A DNA stretch of 64,000 nucleotides from Setophaga petechia. Lineage: Eukaryota; Chordata; Aves; Passeriformes; Parulidae. The stretch lies in the NCBI GenBank assembly GCA_024362935.1, contig JANCRA010000066.1, positions 62,001-126,000 of the forward strand, read 5' to 3'. The position numbers and the translations under genes are program-made. The notes under the pieces are model-generated. The model made no database searches. It was not told the origin of the DNA and saw only the letters and a program-made list of their open reading frames with translations. Positions 36,193 through 47,622 of the stretch are shown here, piece by piece; positions within the stretch are counted from its first letter, which is position 1; the number at the start of each line of letters is the position of its first letter.

Positions 36193-36863
36193 TGTCTTGG
36201 TTTGGGGAACCGGGTGTCTGCTAAGGAAGGCAGGAGCCTCCCCTGAAATGGAGGATGCAAACTCTCCCCACTGCTCCCAATTGCTATGAATTTTAAATTA
36301 AGGGGCTCTCAGGCAAAAATATGGGAGCAGGAAATAACAGTTCTTTCATAGGGAAGAAAATAAAAGGATAAAATAAACAATGCAGTAAACCAAACCAACA
36401 GTGGCAGAGTCAGAACCCAAGCTGACACCCTGTGGGTCAGGCTGGTGGCAGCAGTGCCATTGGAATTGTGGCTCAGCCCTCCTGCAGGGTCAGGGCTGGT
36501 TCTGCTGGAGCAGGGATCCTGGAGAAAGGTGCAGTCTCTGCCTCTGGAGATGCAGGGCAAGAGGCAGCTGCTGTTCCTCTGGGCAATGCAGTGCAGGAGC
36601 CGTGCTGGTGTTCCAGAATCTCCAGATTCTATCCGGGTAGGAATGCTTGGCTCCTCCCTCTGGGCTCCCATCTCCCAATGGGATGCTGTAGTTCTTATCA
36701 GCCCTGCAGGGACATTCCAGAGCTGTTATCAGCAGGTGTCTCCTCCCGAGGGAGGAGTGAATGTGGTCACTCAGAGAGAGAGATAAGGCAAACTGCCCAC
36801 TTGACAAAGGTAATCTGCCATGCAGGTGGTAATGGAAAACATCCTGCATTGCAATCTTCAACA
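36193..36863. mobile_element. Solo LTR, family A copy 2 (about 671 bp)
   Basis: It matches 11285-11929 closely from TGTCTTGGTTTGG through the centre. The right end is more diverged, ending near gcaatcttcaaca. Flanks gatgg and gattt share only three of five bases, so the duplication is decayed or the right end differs. Confidence 0.85.
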
Positions 36864-37515
36864 GATTTGTTTTATTGCCTTCAGTGCCATGGGAACCTCT
36901 GTTCCTCTGGACTGGGTGGTCCCTGTGGCTCCTCAGGGGGGTTCCTGCATTATTTCTTGGCCCTGATTGAAGCAGCTCAGCATTACCAGGACTGGAAATC
37001 CCCCTGCCCCTCTCAGAGCAGCTCAGGGGGCCCTCAGTGCTGCTCCCCTCGTGCTGTGCTCACACAGGGGTGGCTTTGTCCCCACCCCAGCACAGCCAAG
37101 GGACAGCAGGGTCTATGCTGCTGCCAGGGTCTAATGCTGCTGTTTATTTCTTAAAAATGTGAAATTGTTCTTCCTGTTTGCTGCCATTCCCAGGATGGAC
37201 TCTGAGAGCAGAGGGCTGGGGACACTCAGGCCGTGTCCTTCTGCATGGCAGCCACAAACCAAAGCTCTGTGCCATCCAGGGAACGTGCCAGCCATCCTCA
37301 ACCTGTGTTGGCTTTAATTTTACCCTTCCTGTGGCTCTGCCCGTGTCCCTGTGGCTGGGACACACCAGGAGCTCACAGCAATGAATTCCATGCCTGAATT
37401 CTGTGTCTGGATGTGATGGCAGTGCCAGGGCCAGCAGGACAGGCTGTGCTCCCAGGCTGCTCCTGTGCCCCTGCCTCATTCCCACAAGGTTTTGGTGTCA
37501 GGGTGTGCAGCCCCA
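36864..37515. other. Intron, weak repeat similarity only
   Basis: The segment at 37181-37270 (tgctgccattcccaggatgg, then gagagcagagggctggggac) resembles 40035-40130, so an uncharacterised interspersed repeat is likely. Otherwise nothing was recognised. Confidence 0.4.
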
Positions 37516-37518
37516 GCA

Positions 37519-37686
37519 GCCAGGACCTTTTCCTGCTGCCCCTTCCCAGGGTCTGCCAGGACCTTTTCCTGCTGTTCCTTCCCAGGGTCTGCCAGGACCT
37601 TTTCCTGCTGCCCCTTCCCAGGGATCTGCCAGGACCTTTTCCTGCTGCTCTGTCCCAGGGATCTGCCAGGACCTTTTTCTGCAGAT
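37519..37686. repeat. 34-36-bp minisatellite (CCAGGACCTTTTCCTGCTGC)
   Basis: Five copies of ccaggaccttttcctgctgc followed by (c)ccttcccagggtctg. Confidence 0.93.
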
Positions 37687-38343
37687 AAATCCACAGGTGC
37701 CTGGTCTCTTCTGCAAGCTCCCAAATGGATCAGATTCCCTTTCCTGGCCATCTCTTGAAAATGTTTTACACCAAGTGCAGCCATTTTCGAGACATTATTT
37801 CACTCTCTAATTTTGCTTTTTTTCCCTATAAAAATATCTTCCTTGACTCATTTTTCCCCTTTATTTATTGGTTTCACACTGAATGCTGCTGGCCAGGCCC
37901 ATCCTTCCAGGGGATGCAGTTGGACTCAAAGCTTTTGGATCCATCCCACACTTTGTTGTCTCAACCAAGGAGTGAGATTATAAAGAAATTCACAAAATGT
38001 GCACTTGCTGCAACTCTTTTAGCTCATTCTTCCCCTCATTTTTTATTTCCTTGGAGCTCTTGCTTATCTCTCTGCCACCTTCAGCACTTTTCCTTCTGTA
38101 GAATCTTCTGGCTTCCCCAGCCCCACCACTTTCCCCCTCAGGGCACTTCCAGAACCATCTCTGAGATTTCTCCTGCTGCTCTCCAGCCTTCCTAGCTGGA
38201 ATTTTATTCCTTGGCTTTCAGGGGAGACCAGAAAAGCCAAATTTCCTCTTTTCACCATTCCCTCTTGTCAGGAAGGAACTCATGAACCTGCCTGGAGTGC
38301 TGGGGGCAGCTTGGCTTCCCTGTCTCCCCTGGGAGTGGGTGGC
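37687..38343. other. Intron, nothing recognised
   Basis: No gene or known repeat was recognised, except sequence at 38304-38343 that recurs to the right of the next LTR. Confidence 0.4.
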
Positions 38344-38719
38344 TGTCACAGACATCTTTTATGGAAAATTCTTTCCTTAGGATTTTTCCTCCTGGGAAGC
38401 TGAGAGGCCTCAGGAACAAAATGTAAGCAATGATTATCTGCTGCTGTGGAATGCAACAGGTGCATCTGGGATTGGGCCATGTTGGTTGTTTCTAATTAAT
38501 GGCAAATCACAGCTGGCTCAGACAGAGAGCTGGAGACAGCTGCCTTTGTTATCATTCCTTTCTATTCTTAGCCAGCCTTCTGATGAAACCTTTTCTTCTA
38601 TTCTTTTAGTATGGCTTTAATGTAGTATATATCATAAAATAATAAATCAAACCTTCTGAAATATGGAGTCAGATGCTCATCTCTTCCCTCATCCTAAGAT
38701 CCCTGTGAACACCATCACA
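38344..38719 (+). mobile_element. Solo LTR (376 bp)
   Basis: The ends are TGTCACAG and CCATCACA. Flanks ggtggc (38338-38343) and gatggc (38720-38725) form a 6-bp duplication with one mismatch. aaaataataaatcaaacc near the right end gives + orientation. It is related to the tandem set at 50057-51418. It is inserted in a short local repeat (cagcttggctcccctgtctc) seen on both sides. Confidence 0.83.
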
Positions 38720-40600
38720 GATGGCTCCTCTTGTTTCCCCCTGGGGCAGCTTGGCTCCCCTGTCTCCCCTGGAGGTGTCTCCTCCACAGCTCTGGGAGTG
38801 GATGGCTCCTCTTGTTTCCCCCTGGGGAGGGTTTGGATCCAGCACTTGCAGGTTCCTGGAGGTTCCCTGAGCCTGGGTTTGGGGGTCAGGGCTCAGCAGT
38901 GCTGGGCACGGGGCTCAGCCCTTCCCTCCCCTCTGTGTGTGAAGGGTTTGTGGTGCCAGCTCAGGATGGGGCCCTGGGCTCCCAGGAGGAGATGGCTGTG
39001 GAGGTTTGCAGCTCCTGGTGAGCTCCCAGCCCTTCCAGCACCAGGCTCCTGATGGGAAGTGTTGGTGATGGAGAGAGCCAGGGAGACTGACTTGGTGATC
39101 AGAATCTGATTTTATTGTGGGATACAAACACTTATTTACTATTTCAGGGAGACTGGTAATGTGTACTGCAGTGATTAGGTTAAAATCACAAACACAAACT
39201 TATGCATATAACAACATCTTTTGCTTGCAGAGTTAAATGGGATTTTCTTTTTCTGGTAAATCATCTGATTGAATCCTCTTGCAATCCAGGTCTAATTTTC
39301 AAAGTTCCATTTGCTTTTGCCAAGGCTTCCTGTTATCAAATCTCTTCTGTCAGCCAGGTCCAAAGTCCATCATCTGTCTTGTGTCCCCCAAGATTCCAAC
39401 AGGAAGGGGCTCTGCAGACCCTCTGCAGCCTCCCTGGTGCCCTGGAAGCCTCAGGAGAGACGTGCATGGTCCTGCCCTAACCTCCCCACATTGCACTGGG
39501 GCTGGGTCCATGGGGTTTTCTGTTGGAAGAACAGATTCCTCTTGGAGAGGAACTGAGTGCCTTGAGGTCACTCCATGTGTAATTTCAGCCGCAGCTTTTG
39601 ATTTGGAATTGTGGAATTCTGTCAGGCTGGATCAATCCCCATTCTGAGCAGATGGCCCTGGCCCTTGAGGGGAGGCTGGAGTCATTTAACACCCCAAGGA
39701 CAGGCTGGGGCTGCACAGGCTCCTCAGGTTGTGCTTGGGAGAGCCATTAAACAGCCAGGTCAATGCCTGAGCCCCTCAAGGAGCCAATCAAAACATCCAC
39801 TGGGCTCGTCCTGAGGGATGCTCTGCTGCTCTGGAGCAGGGAAAATGATCTCTGAAGGTCAGGCTGGCCAGCAGGAGAAGTGCTGTGGTTCCTTGGTGGC
39901 TCAGTGTCACCTTCATCACCCCCCTGGGGTGCCCATTCTGCAATCTGACATCATGGAACCAGAGACTGGTATCGACCTGGGGCGGGCTGGGGTCTGTGCT
40001 GCTCTCAGGCTCTGCTCAGGGACCTGCTCCCCTCTTGCTGCCATTCCCACCATGGAACTTGAGAGCAGAGGGATGGGGATGCTCAATCCCTGTCCTTCTG
40101 CTTCACAGCCCAGCCCTCTGTGCTGTTATGGGGACAATTAGTTGGTTTAGTTAATTAGTTAATTACGACCAGTGGGAAAAACAGTACCAAGATATATAAT
40201 AAACATGATAAATATATAAATATAAATAATAAAAAATAAATACAAAAAGCTTAACTGACATCCCCAAACCAGTGCCCTGTATAGTGAAAATTACATTTTC
40301 TCTTTGGAAAACTGTTCCTTTTTTACTGCTTTAGGGGAAAAAAAAACATGTATGGCTGTAATGTTATGATTGGAGGTACAAATATCTGAATATCCTGGCA
40401 TTCCCACCTTAAAAACACCTTCCCTTTACACCAACCCCTGGAAAAAAACCCACACATCCACAAGAAGTGATCTCACTTCAGAGGGATGCTCAGAGTGGGG
40501 CTGTGCCCCAAAGGCTGCTCCGCTCTGTGGTTTGGAGGAATCCAAACCCTTCCCTCTTTGTCTTCACCAAAATGTGACAGAGTTGGAGGTGCCCAGCCAT
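38720..40600. other. Intron, nothing firmly recognised
   Basis: 39085-39480 looks LTR-like (gatcagaatctgattttatt) but its ends could not be found. 40140-40260 is AT-rich. No gene was recognised. Confidence 0.35.
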
Positions 40601-40604
40601 GGGA

Positions 40605-40665
40605 TCTCCTGAACTGGGATCTCCTGAACTGGGATCTCCTGAACTGGGATCTCCTGAACTGGGGC
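40605..40665. repeat. 15-bp repeat (GGGATCTCCTGAACT)
   Basis: Four perfect tandem copies followed by a partial copy. Confidence 0.95.
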
Positions 40666-40800
40666 TCTGAACTGGGTCTATGAATCCCCATCTCTCTTGA
40701 GCCTCGGTGCAGCCCCTTCCCGAATGACTGGACGGTGCCTGAGGCTGGACTTCACCTTCCCTGGAGAGCCCCAGGGCTGAGGGCTGGAACTGCCATGTAG

Positions 40801-41024
40801 CCCTTCCCTTCCCTTCCCTTCCCTTCCCTTCCCTTCCCTTCCCTTCCCTTCCCTTCCCTTCCCTTCCCTTCCCTTCCCTTCCCTTCCCTTCCCTTCCCTT
40901 CCCTTCCCTTCCCTTCCCTTCCCTTCCCTTCCCTTCCCTTCCCTTCCCTTCCCTTCCCTTCCCTTCCCTTCCCTTCCCTTCCCTTCCCTTCCCTTCCCTT
41001 CCCTTCCCTTCCCTTCCCTTCCCT
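40801..41024. repeat. (CCCTT)44 pentanucleotide microsatellite
   Basis: 44 uninterrupted CCCTT units to 41020. The opposite strand is (AAGGG)44. Confidence 0.98.
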
Positions 41025-41293
41025 CTTTTGGTGTTTTAGGGACTCAGGAACACCACAGAGCCTTAGATCTGCCTCCCTCAGCCTGAACAGCAAAAGATTT
41101 TCTTCTGGTTGAAGGAGAATGTAGAAAATGGGGCTGATTTATCAGATTTGAACATGATTGCTAATGAGGGGATTAATAAGGACAAAATCCCCACCTGGGC
41201 TTACCCAGGAGCTGCTCTGAGCCTCCCCGCCCTGCTCTCCTCCCAGTCCTTTCCTGTGGGAGCTGTGGTGGCTTCCCAGGGCTGATGTCCCCC

Positions 41294-41896
41294 TGTTGGG
41301 GAAGCTGAAACAGGAAAGCCTTATAAATATGATTGCCTGGCAAAAGATTTTGAGAATATGGAAACTCTTAAGTGAGATTGAAATGAAAGCAAGCTTTGAG
41401 ATCCCTCAGTTACTGAACAACTGGAAAACAATGGCATGGCCAGCTGAAGGTGATCCCCTTTGGATCAAACAATTCCCTCTGCTTGCAGACAGGCCCAAGG
41501 CTCAGAGCAGACCCTGCTGGCTTGGCAGAAGGGACCCAAAGAGGAGTTTGTAGGGTTTGAAATGTAACCCAGTGTGGGAATGTAATGATTCTTATAGGCT
41601 GTATGGAAATGCTGTAGGATTTGTATCTTGTACTAGATTGGTTAGTGAGAATTGGGATATTCAACAGAGAAAAAGATTTATGGCATTGTAACGGGAACTT
41701 TGCGCTCTTACCCTTTTACTCTCTCACCCTCTCACCCTCTCTCCCCCTCTCCTCTCTCAGCCCTGCTCTGAGCTGTGGCTGGCAGCTCCCAGCAGGGCCC
41801 TGCACCCAGGCCCTTTGCAATAACCCACAAGTTCCCAGCCCTGGCTGCAGAGATCTCTGCTCTCTGTCCATCCCAGCCATCCCTGCTGCTCCTACA
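41294..41896 (+). mobile_element. Solo LTR, family B copy 1 (603 bp), 6-bp duplication
   Basis: The ends are TGTTGGGGAAG and GCTCCTACA. It is flanked by the perfect duplication TCCCCC at 41288-41293 and 41897-41902. It is close in sequence to 47023-47616. The 6-bp duplication fits class II elements. Orientation is inferred weakly from gcaataaccc in the right third. No viral genes are present. Confidence 0.88.
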
Positions 41897-41902
41897 TCCC
41901 CC

Positions 41903-42339
41903 CGTTCCTGGGCCAGCCCAGCTCCCTGGGCTCACCTGCTGGAATTCCCCTGGACAAAGGCTCCGTGCTGAACCAGCCCTGACCCCAACCCCCGCCAGGG
42001 GATTTCCTCGGCTCAGACGAGTTCTGAGAATTCTCCCTGTTTGTTTTGGAAGGAGTCACTGGTCCCAAAGGCAGGGGTTGAGGGGACCAGAGAAGGAGGA
42101 ATTCGAGGCACTTCCCGCTGCCCTGAGCACCAGGGAGAGCCAAGGGCAGCTCCTTCATGTAACATAAAATGTGGGATCAGGGATTACCCAGGGTAGGAAG
42201 GGACCACCAGAATCCTGGATCCTGGCCCTGCACAAAGGCCCCAAATTTACCTGAACTCACTCAGGGCCCCAGGGCAGTGCCTGGAATGGGAACACACCTC
42301 TGTGGAGCAGGGCTGGGCTTAAACAGGAATCACCGGATG
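41903..42339. other. Intron, nothing recognised
   Basis: No gene or known repeat was recognised. Confidence 0.4.
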
Positions 42340-42715
42340 CCAGAATGGTTTGTTTGGAAAGGAACTGAAATCCCACCCCACCCCTGCCGTGGCAGGGACA
42401 CCTCCCACTGTGCCAGGTGCTGCCAGCCCCAATGTCCAGCCTGGCCTTGGGCACTGCCAGGGCTCCAGGGGCAGCCACAGCTGCTCTGGCAATTCCAGCC
42501 CAGCCCCTGCCCACCCTGCCAGGGAACAATTCCCAATTGCCAAGATCCCATCCAGCCCTGCCCTCTGCCACTGGCAGCCATTCCCTGCCTCCTGTCCCTC
42601 CATCCTTGTCCCCAGTCCCTCTGCAGCTCTCCTGGAGCCCCTTCAGGCCCTGCAAGGGCTCTCAGCTCTCCCTGCAGCCTTCTCCTCTCCAGGGGAGCAC
42701 CCCCAGCTCTCCCAG
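42340..42715 (-). mobile_element. CR1 LINE 3' fragment, young family copy 2
   Basis: Nearly identical to 16785-17170 from ccaatgtccagcctggcctt to gcagccttctcctctccagg, in the same orientation. Confidence 0.9.
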
Positions 42716-42974
42716 ACTGAATATTTTGCTCCATTCCTAGATATAAGCAAACAATTCCTGTAATTTACATTTTTGAGTGAAAGGGGTTTTCCTGAGTCTG
42801 TTTGCTTTGCATGGCTGGGAGAAATTGGTGCTCAGACTTTTTCATGAGGGCTGCTGGTAGCAGACTGACCACTCAGCTTCCACTGGAGCATCTCCTGGGG
42901 CTTTGGCTGCTGGATTTCCCCTGTCCTGAGAAGTGCTGAGCAGGCACTGACACCCCCCTTGCAGAGCCCTCCTG

Positions 42975-43790
42975 GGAATCTCAGAATCATGGGATCATGG
43001 CATTGTCTTGGTTTGGAAAGCCAGGTGTCTGCTAAGGAAGGCAGGAGCTTCCACTGAAATGGAGAATGTAAACCCTCCCCACCCCTCCCAATTGCTATAA
43101 ATTTTAAATTAAGGGGCTCTCAGGCAAAAAAGATGGGAGCAGAAATAACAGTTTTTTACTAGGGAGGAAAATAAAAGGATAAAATAAACAATGCAGTGAA
43201 CTAAACCAACAGTGCCAGAGTCAGAGCCCAAGCTGACACCCTGTGGGTCAGGCTGGTGGCAGCAGTGCCATTGGAATTGTGGCTCAGCCCTCCTGCAGGG
43301 TCAGGGCTGGTTCTGCTGGAGCAGGGATCCTGGAGAAAGGTGCAGTCTCTGCCTCTGGAGATGCAGGGCAAGAGGCAGCTGCTGTTCCTCTGGGCAATGC
43401 AGTGCAGGAGCCGTGCTGGTGTTCCAGAATCTCCAGATTCTATCCGGGTAGGAATGCTTGGCTCCTCCCTCTGGGCTCCCATCTCCCAATGGGATGCTGT
43501 AGTTCTTATCAGCCATGCAGGGACATTCCAGAGCTGTTATCAGCAGGTGTCTGCCCGAGGGAGGGGTGGGTGTGGAAGAGATAAGGCAAGCTGCCCATGA
43601 ACAGGAGACAGCTGCCATGCAGATGGTAATAGATACAATTTCCTTGGCAATCCAGGACAGGCCTGCTTTGGGTTGGGTTGGAAGGGACCTTGAAGCCCAT
43701 CTCATCCCAAACCCCCCATGGGCAGGGCTGCCCCCCACGAAATCCCATCCTGGCTGTGCCAAGCTCTCCCTGCAGCACCAATGTAAGGTC
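42975..43790 (-). mobile_element. CR1 LINE 3' fragment split by an LTR
   Basis: The 3' tail (ctcagaatcatgggatcatg) lies at 42975-43003. The rest of the CR1 (gggttgggttggaagggacc onward) resumes at 43660 after a 656-bp LTR. Confidence 0.85.
43004..43659. mobile_element. Solo LTR, family A copy 3 (656 bp), inside CR1
   Basis: The ends are TGTCTTGG and CCAGGACA as in copy 1. Flanks ggcat (42999-43003) and ggcct (43660-43664) are a 5-bp duplication with one mismatch. It is very similar to the copies at 11285 and 36193. Confidence 0.9.
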
Positions 43791-44194
43791 TCAAGCATCA
43801 GCCTGTGCACTGGAATTTATGCTGCCTCCAGAAGGGTATTTTAATTAAAATGTGGGGTTTATGTGTGGAACTTTTGGTTGTTTTTCACCAGCATTTCAGA
43901 GGGGGGGTTCATGTCCCTTTGAGCCCCCCAGGGACAGCCCTGTTATCCATCAGCTCCAAACACCATTAACTCCCTCGTGGCTGGATGCTGCGATGAAGGG
44001 AGAGCAAACCCTGGGCTGGGCAGAGCTCAGCTGAGCAAACCCTGCTGGCAGCTCTCCAAAATCCCCTCCAAAGACACCAGGCCCCATCTCCCTCCCAAAG
44101 TTTGGTTTTCTGGTGGGTTTTCCACGGGGTTTGGGTGTAGCCTGAAGGGCTGTGATGCTCCCACTCACCAAGATCTATCCTGGGTGCCAAGGAA
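43791..44194. other. Intron, nothing recognised
   Basis: No gene or known repeat was recognised. Confidence 0.4.
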
Positions 44195-44535
44195 AGGTTC
44201 TGGAGCTGGGCCAGGGCAGCTCAGGCTGAGCTCAGGGCAAGGCTCTTCCCCCAGAGGGTGCTGGCACTGCCCAGGCTGCCCAGGGAATGGGCACGGCCCC
44301 GAGGCTGCCAGAGCTCCAGGGATGCCCAGGCTGGGCTTGCTGGGGGCTCTGGGCAGGCTTTGGCTTTGGCATTGATCATCCCTGGGGGTCCCTTCCAGCT
44401 CAGCACATTCCATGATTGTGTGAGAGTGAGGGATGGGGGAGATGAAGGATGGGGGAGAAATTTGGGCAGCGCTGCAGGGATGGCCAGGCTGGGGGTGTTG
44501 GGGGCTCTGGAGCTGGATCAATGATCCCTCCCAAT
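44195..44535 (+). mobile_element. CR1 LINE with two 3' ends, inverted copy of 18911-19285
   Basis: Reads gggccagggcagctcaggct, ggtgctggcactgcccaggc, and ttccagctcagcacattcca, then a second CR1 end. It is the reverse complement of 18911-19285 with few differences. Confidence 0.87.
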
Positions 44536-45230
44536 CCCTCCCCACTCTGGATATTCCACAATTCTCCTAAAAGAACTCAAGGTCTCTTTCAACATCTTTA
44601 CACTTTTTTTTTAATAGCACAAAACCTCCACTTTTTCTGCTTAAAAACCTAATCCAAAGGAGACAAAACACAGCGTGGCAATTTGAGGAAGGAGAGGTTT
44701 TTAAATTTTCCCAATGCTGACAAGATGAAAGGGGGAATTGTTTAAGAGGCAGCTCAGCTGCTTGAAAGATGCATTCCTTAATAAGAGGAGAGAAAAAAAG
44801 CAAGGAGAGAAAAATATTTGCAAAATGAAAGGAATCTGTGCTTTTTGCTTTGGAAATCATTATATTCTTACATTAAAATGTACTTAAAAGCCAATATTAC
44901 AAAAAACTTCAATTCCATAGGAAACAAATGCTTTTTTTTCTTTATCCCCATAAAGCGTCTTCATGAAAATTTGGATTTTTCTCGCTAACTTTTGGTTTAG
45001 TTAAAAAGAAAATGTTTTCCCTGGTAACTCAGGGAACAGTCAAAGCGAAAAATCAATTTTTTCCAGTGGTTTGTTCAGGAAATCTTTTCTTGGATGGAGG
45101 TAGAGGGTGGGAAACAGCACTGGGAAGAGGAGGAAAGGCAGAAATGTAAGGGCAGAGTCAGAGCAGGAGCAGCAAAGCAAAGGTGGTGCTTGCTGGGCTC
45201 TGAGCTTGGCCACCTCAGTGGGGTGCAGGG
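44536..45230. other. Intron, nothing recognised
   Basis: AT-rich from 44580 to 45070. No gene was recognised. Confidence 0.4.
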
Positions 45231-45235
45231 TGCCC

Positions 45236-45905
45236 TCATGGGACCCCAGGGTGGTGTGGGGTGGGAGGGATTGAAATCCCATCTGATCCCATAGCCCAGG
45301 GTGTTCTCATTGGATCCCAGGGTGGTTTGGGGTGGGAGGGATTGAAATCCCATCTGATCCCATAGCCCAGGGTGTTCTCATTGGATCCCAGGGTGGTTTG
45401 GGGTGGGAGGGATTGAAATCCCATCTCATCCCACACCCCAGCCTGGGGTGGGGTAGAAGGGACTGAAATCCCAGCTGATCCCATATCCAGGGGTGTTCTC
45501 ATGGGATCCCAGCCTGGTTTGGAATGGAAGGGATTGAAATCCCATCTGATCCCATAGCCCAGGGTGTCCTCATGGGATCCCGGCCTGGTGTGGTGTGGGA
45601 GGCATTGAAATCCCATCTGATCCCATAGCCTAGCTTCATGTGGGGTGGAAGGGATTAAAATCCCATCTCATCTGATACTGCAGCATGTTCTCATGGGATC
45701 CCAGCCTGGTTTGGGGTGGGAGGCATGGAAATCCCATCTGATCCCATAGCCCAGCATGTTCTCATGGGATCCCAGCCTGGTTCGGGGTGGGAGGCATGGA
45801 AATCCCATCTGATCCCATAGCCCAGCGTGTTCTCATGGGATCCCAGCCTGGTTTGGGGTGGGAGGCATTGAAATCCCATCTCACCCCATACCCCAGGGTG
45901 CTCCA
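45236..45905. repeat. About 70-bp minisatellite (GATTGAAATCCCATCTGATC)
   Basis: Ten units of gattgaaatcccatctgatc, ccatagcccagggtgttctc and atgggatcccagcctggttt. Some units are shortened to about 45-55 bp. Confidence 0.95.
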
Positions 45906-46059
45906 AGCCCCATCCAGCCCAGCCTGGGCTGAGGCTGTGTGGAAGAGCTGGCAGAGGGAGGGGTGGGGTGGCTGCAGCACCATCCCTGCCCTGAGCTGCC
46001 CCTCAGCAGCCAGGCTTGCAAGCCAGGAGCTCCTGGAGAAGAAAATTTCTATAAGGAAT

Positions 46060-46562
46060 AAAAGATATAATATTTTAAGATAAATATTATAAGATAAAAT
46101 ATGTAATATAATATCATATTATATTAGAATTATTAGATATTTTAATTATTATATATTATATAATAATATAATTATTATAACAATTATTTAATTATCAGAT
46201 GATAAATAGTATTATATTTATTATGAGTTTATTATACATTATATATAATATTATTGTAAAATTATAAATTTATATTATGTTAATTATACTGTATTATATT
46301 ACATCATATTATAGGTTAATTAATTAATACTTATATATTATATAAGTATTAATTTATATATTTATTAATTGTAAATTAATAATTATATATTAATCATAAA
46401 TATAATTATATATTCTATATTGTATATAATATGTAATCTATGATGTATAATATATTAAGTTATATATAAAGAATATAGAATGTATATATAGACAATATAC
46501 AATAATAATACACAATATACAATCTATAATATATAATAGATAATATATAGTATACAATAATT
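46060..46562. repeat. AT-only block with palindromes
   Basis: About 500 bp of nearly pure A/T made of TAATTA/TATA words. It contains a 33-bp perfect inverted repeat at 46322-46354 around a single central base. Confidence 0.9.
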
Positions 46563-47016
46563 AAACTCCCCCAAACCCCATTAAGCCCTGCACATCTGAC
46601 TCCATAAGCAGAGCCCCTTCCCAGGTCCCCTCCAGCCCTTGGCTGGATCACAAAGGATTTTCCAGGCTGGGCTGTTCCCATTTGGGCTGTGCAGGGGCCA
46701 GGCCAGGCTTTGGGATTCCAGGATGTCCCCGGTGCCTTTCCTGTCCCAGCAGCTGTGTTTGTGTTTGTGTGTTTGTGCCAGAGTTCCTGCCCAGGCTGTT
46801 CCCAGCAGCTCCTGGGGAGTTGGGGCTGGGGCTGAGCTCCCCAGGACTCTGGGATGAACCCTGTCCTCTCCATCCTCGCCTTTCCTGCTGTGGGAGGGGA
46901 CTCACAAAGTCCCCAGCTTTGAAATATCTGACTGGGAATTGTTGATGTTTCCTGGCCTGGACACCTCTCTCCACAAACTGAGTTCATTGTGCAGTTAATT
47001 CCGTTTTCCCAGGAAA
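46563..47016. other. Intron, nothing recognised
   Basis: No gene or known repeat was recognised. Confidence 0.4.
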
Positions 47017-47022
47017 CCCAAC

Positions 47023-47616
47023 TGTTGGGGAAGATTAAACAGGAAAGCTTTATAAATATGATTGTCTGGCAAAAGGTTTTGAGAATATAGAAGCTATAAG
47101 TGATGTTGAAATGAAAGCAAGCTTTGAGATCCCTCAGTTACTGAACAACTGGAAAACAATGGCATGGCCAGCTGAAGGTGATCCCCTTTGGATCCAACAA
47201 TTCCCTCTGCTTGCAGACAGGCCCAAGGCTCAGAGCAGACCCTGCTGGCTTGGCAGAAGGGGCCCAAAGAGGAGTTTGTAGGGTTTAAAATGTAACCCAG
47301 TGTGGGAATGTAATGGTTCTTCTAGGCTGTATGGGAATGCTGTAGGATTTGTATCTTGTACTAGATTGGTTAGTGAGAATCAGAATATTCAGCACAGAAG
47401 AAGATTTATGGTATTGTGAGGGGAACCTTGCTCTCTCATCCTCTTTACCTCTCTCTTTACCTCTCTTCTCTGGGCCCTGCTCTGAGCTGTGGCTGGCAGC
47501 TCCCAGCAGGGCCCTGCACCCAGGCCCTTTGCAATAACCCACAAGTTCCCAGCCCTGGCTGCAGAGATCTCTGCTCTCTGTTCGTCCCCACTGTGCTACC
47601 CCCTGACACTCCTACA
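47023..47616 (+). mobile_element. Solo LTR, family B copy 2 (594 bp), 6-bp duplication
   Basis: The ends are TGTTGGGGAAG and ACTCCTACA. It is flanked by the perfect duplication CCCAAC at 47017-47022 and 47617-47622. It aligns with 41294-41896 along its length. Different duplications show the two copies inserted independently and are not the ends of one provirus. Confidence 0.9.
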
Positions 47617-47622
47617 CCCAAC

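Noticed and set aside
40801..41024. Interstitial telomere repeat
   Set aside because: The unit is CCCTT, not CCCTAA, and it is perfectly regular.
41294..47616. A full-length endogenous retrovirus between the two family-B LTRs
   Set aside because: Each LTR has its own target duplication, and the interval holds CR1s, other LTRs and a minisatellite instead of viral genes.
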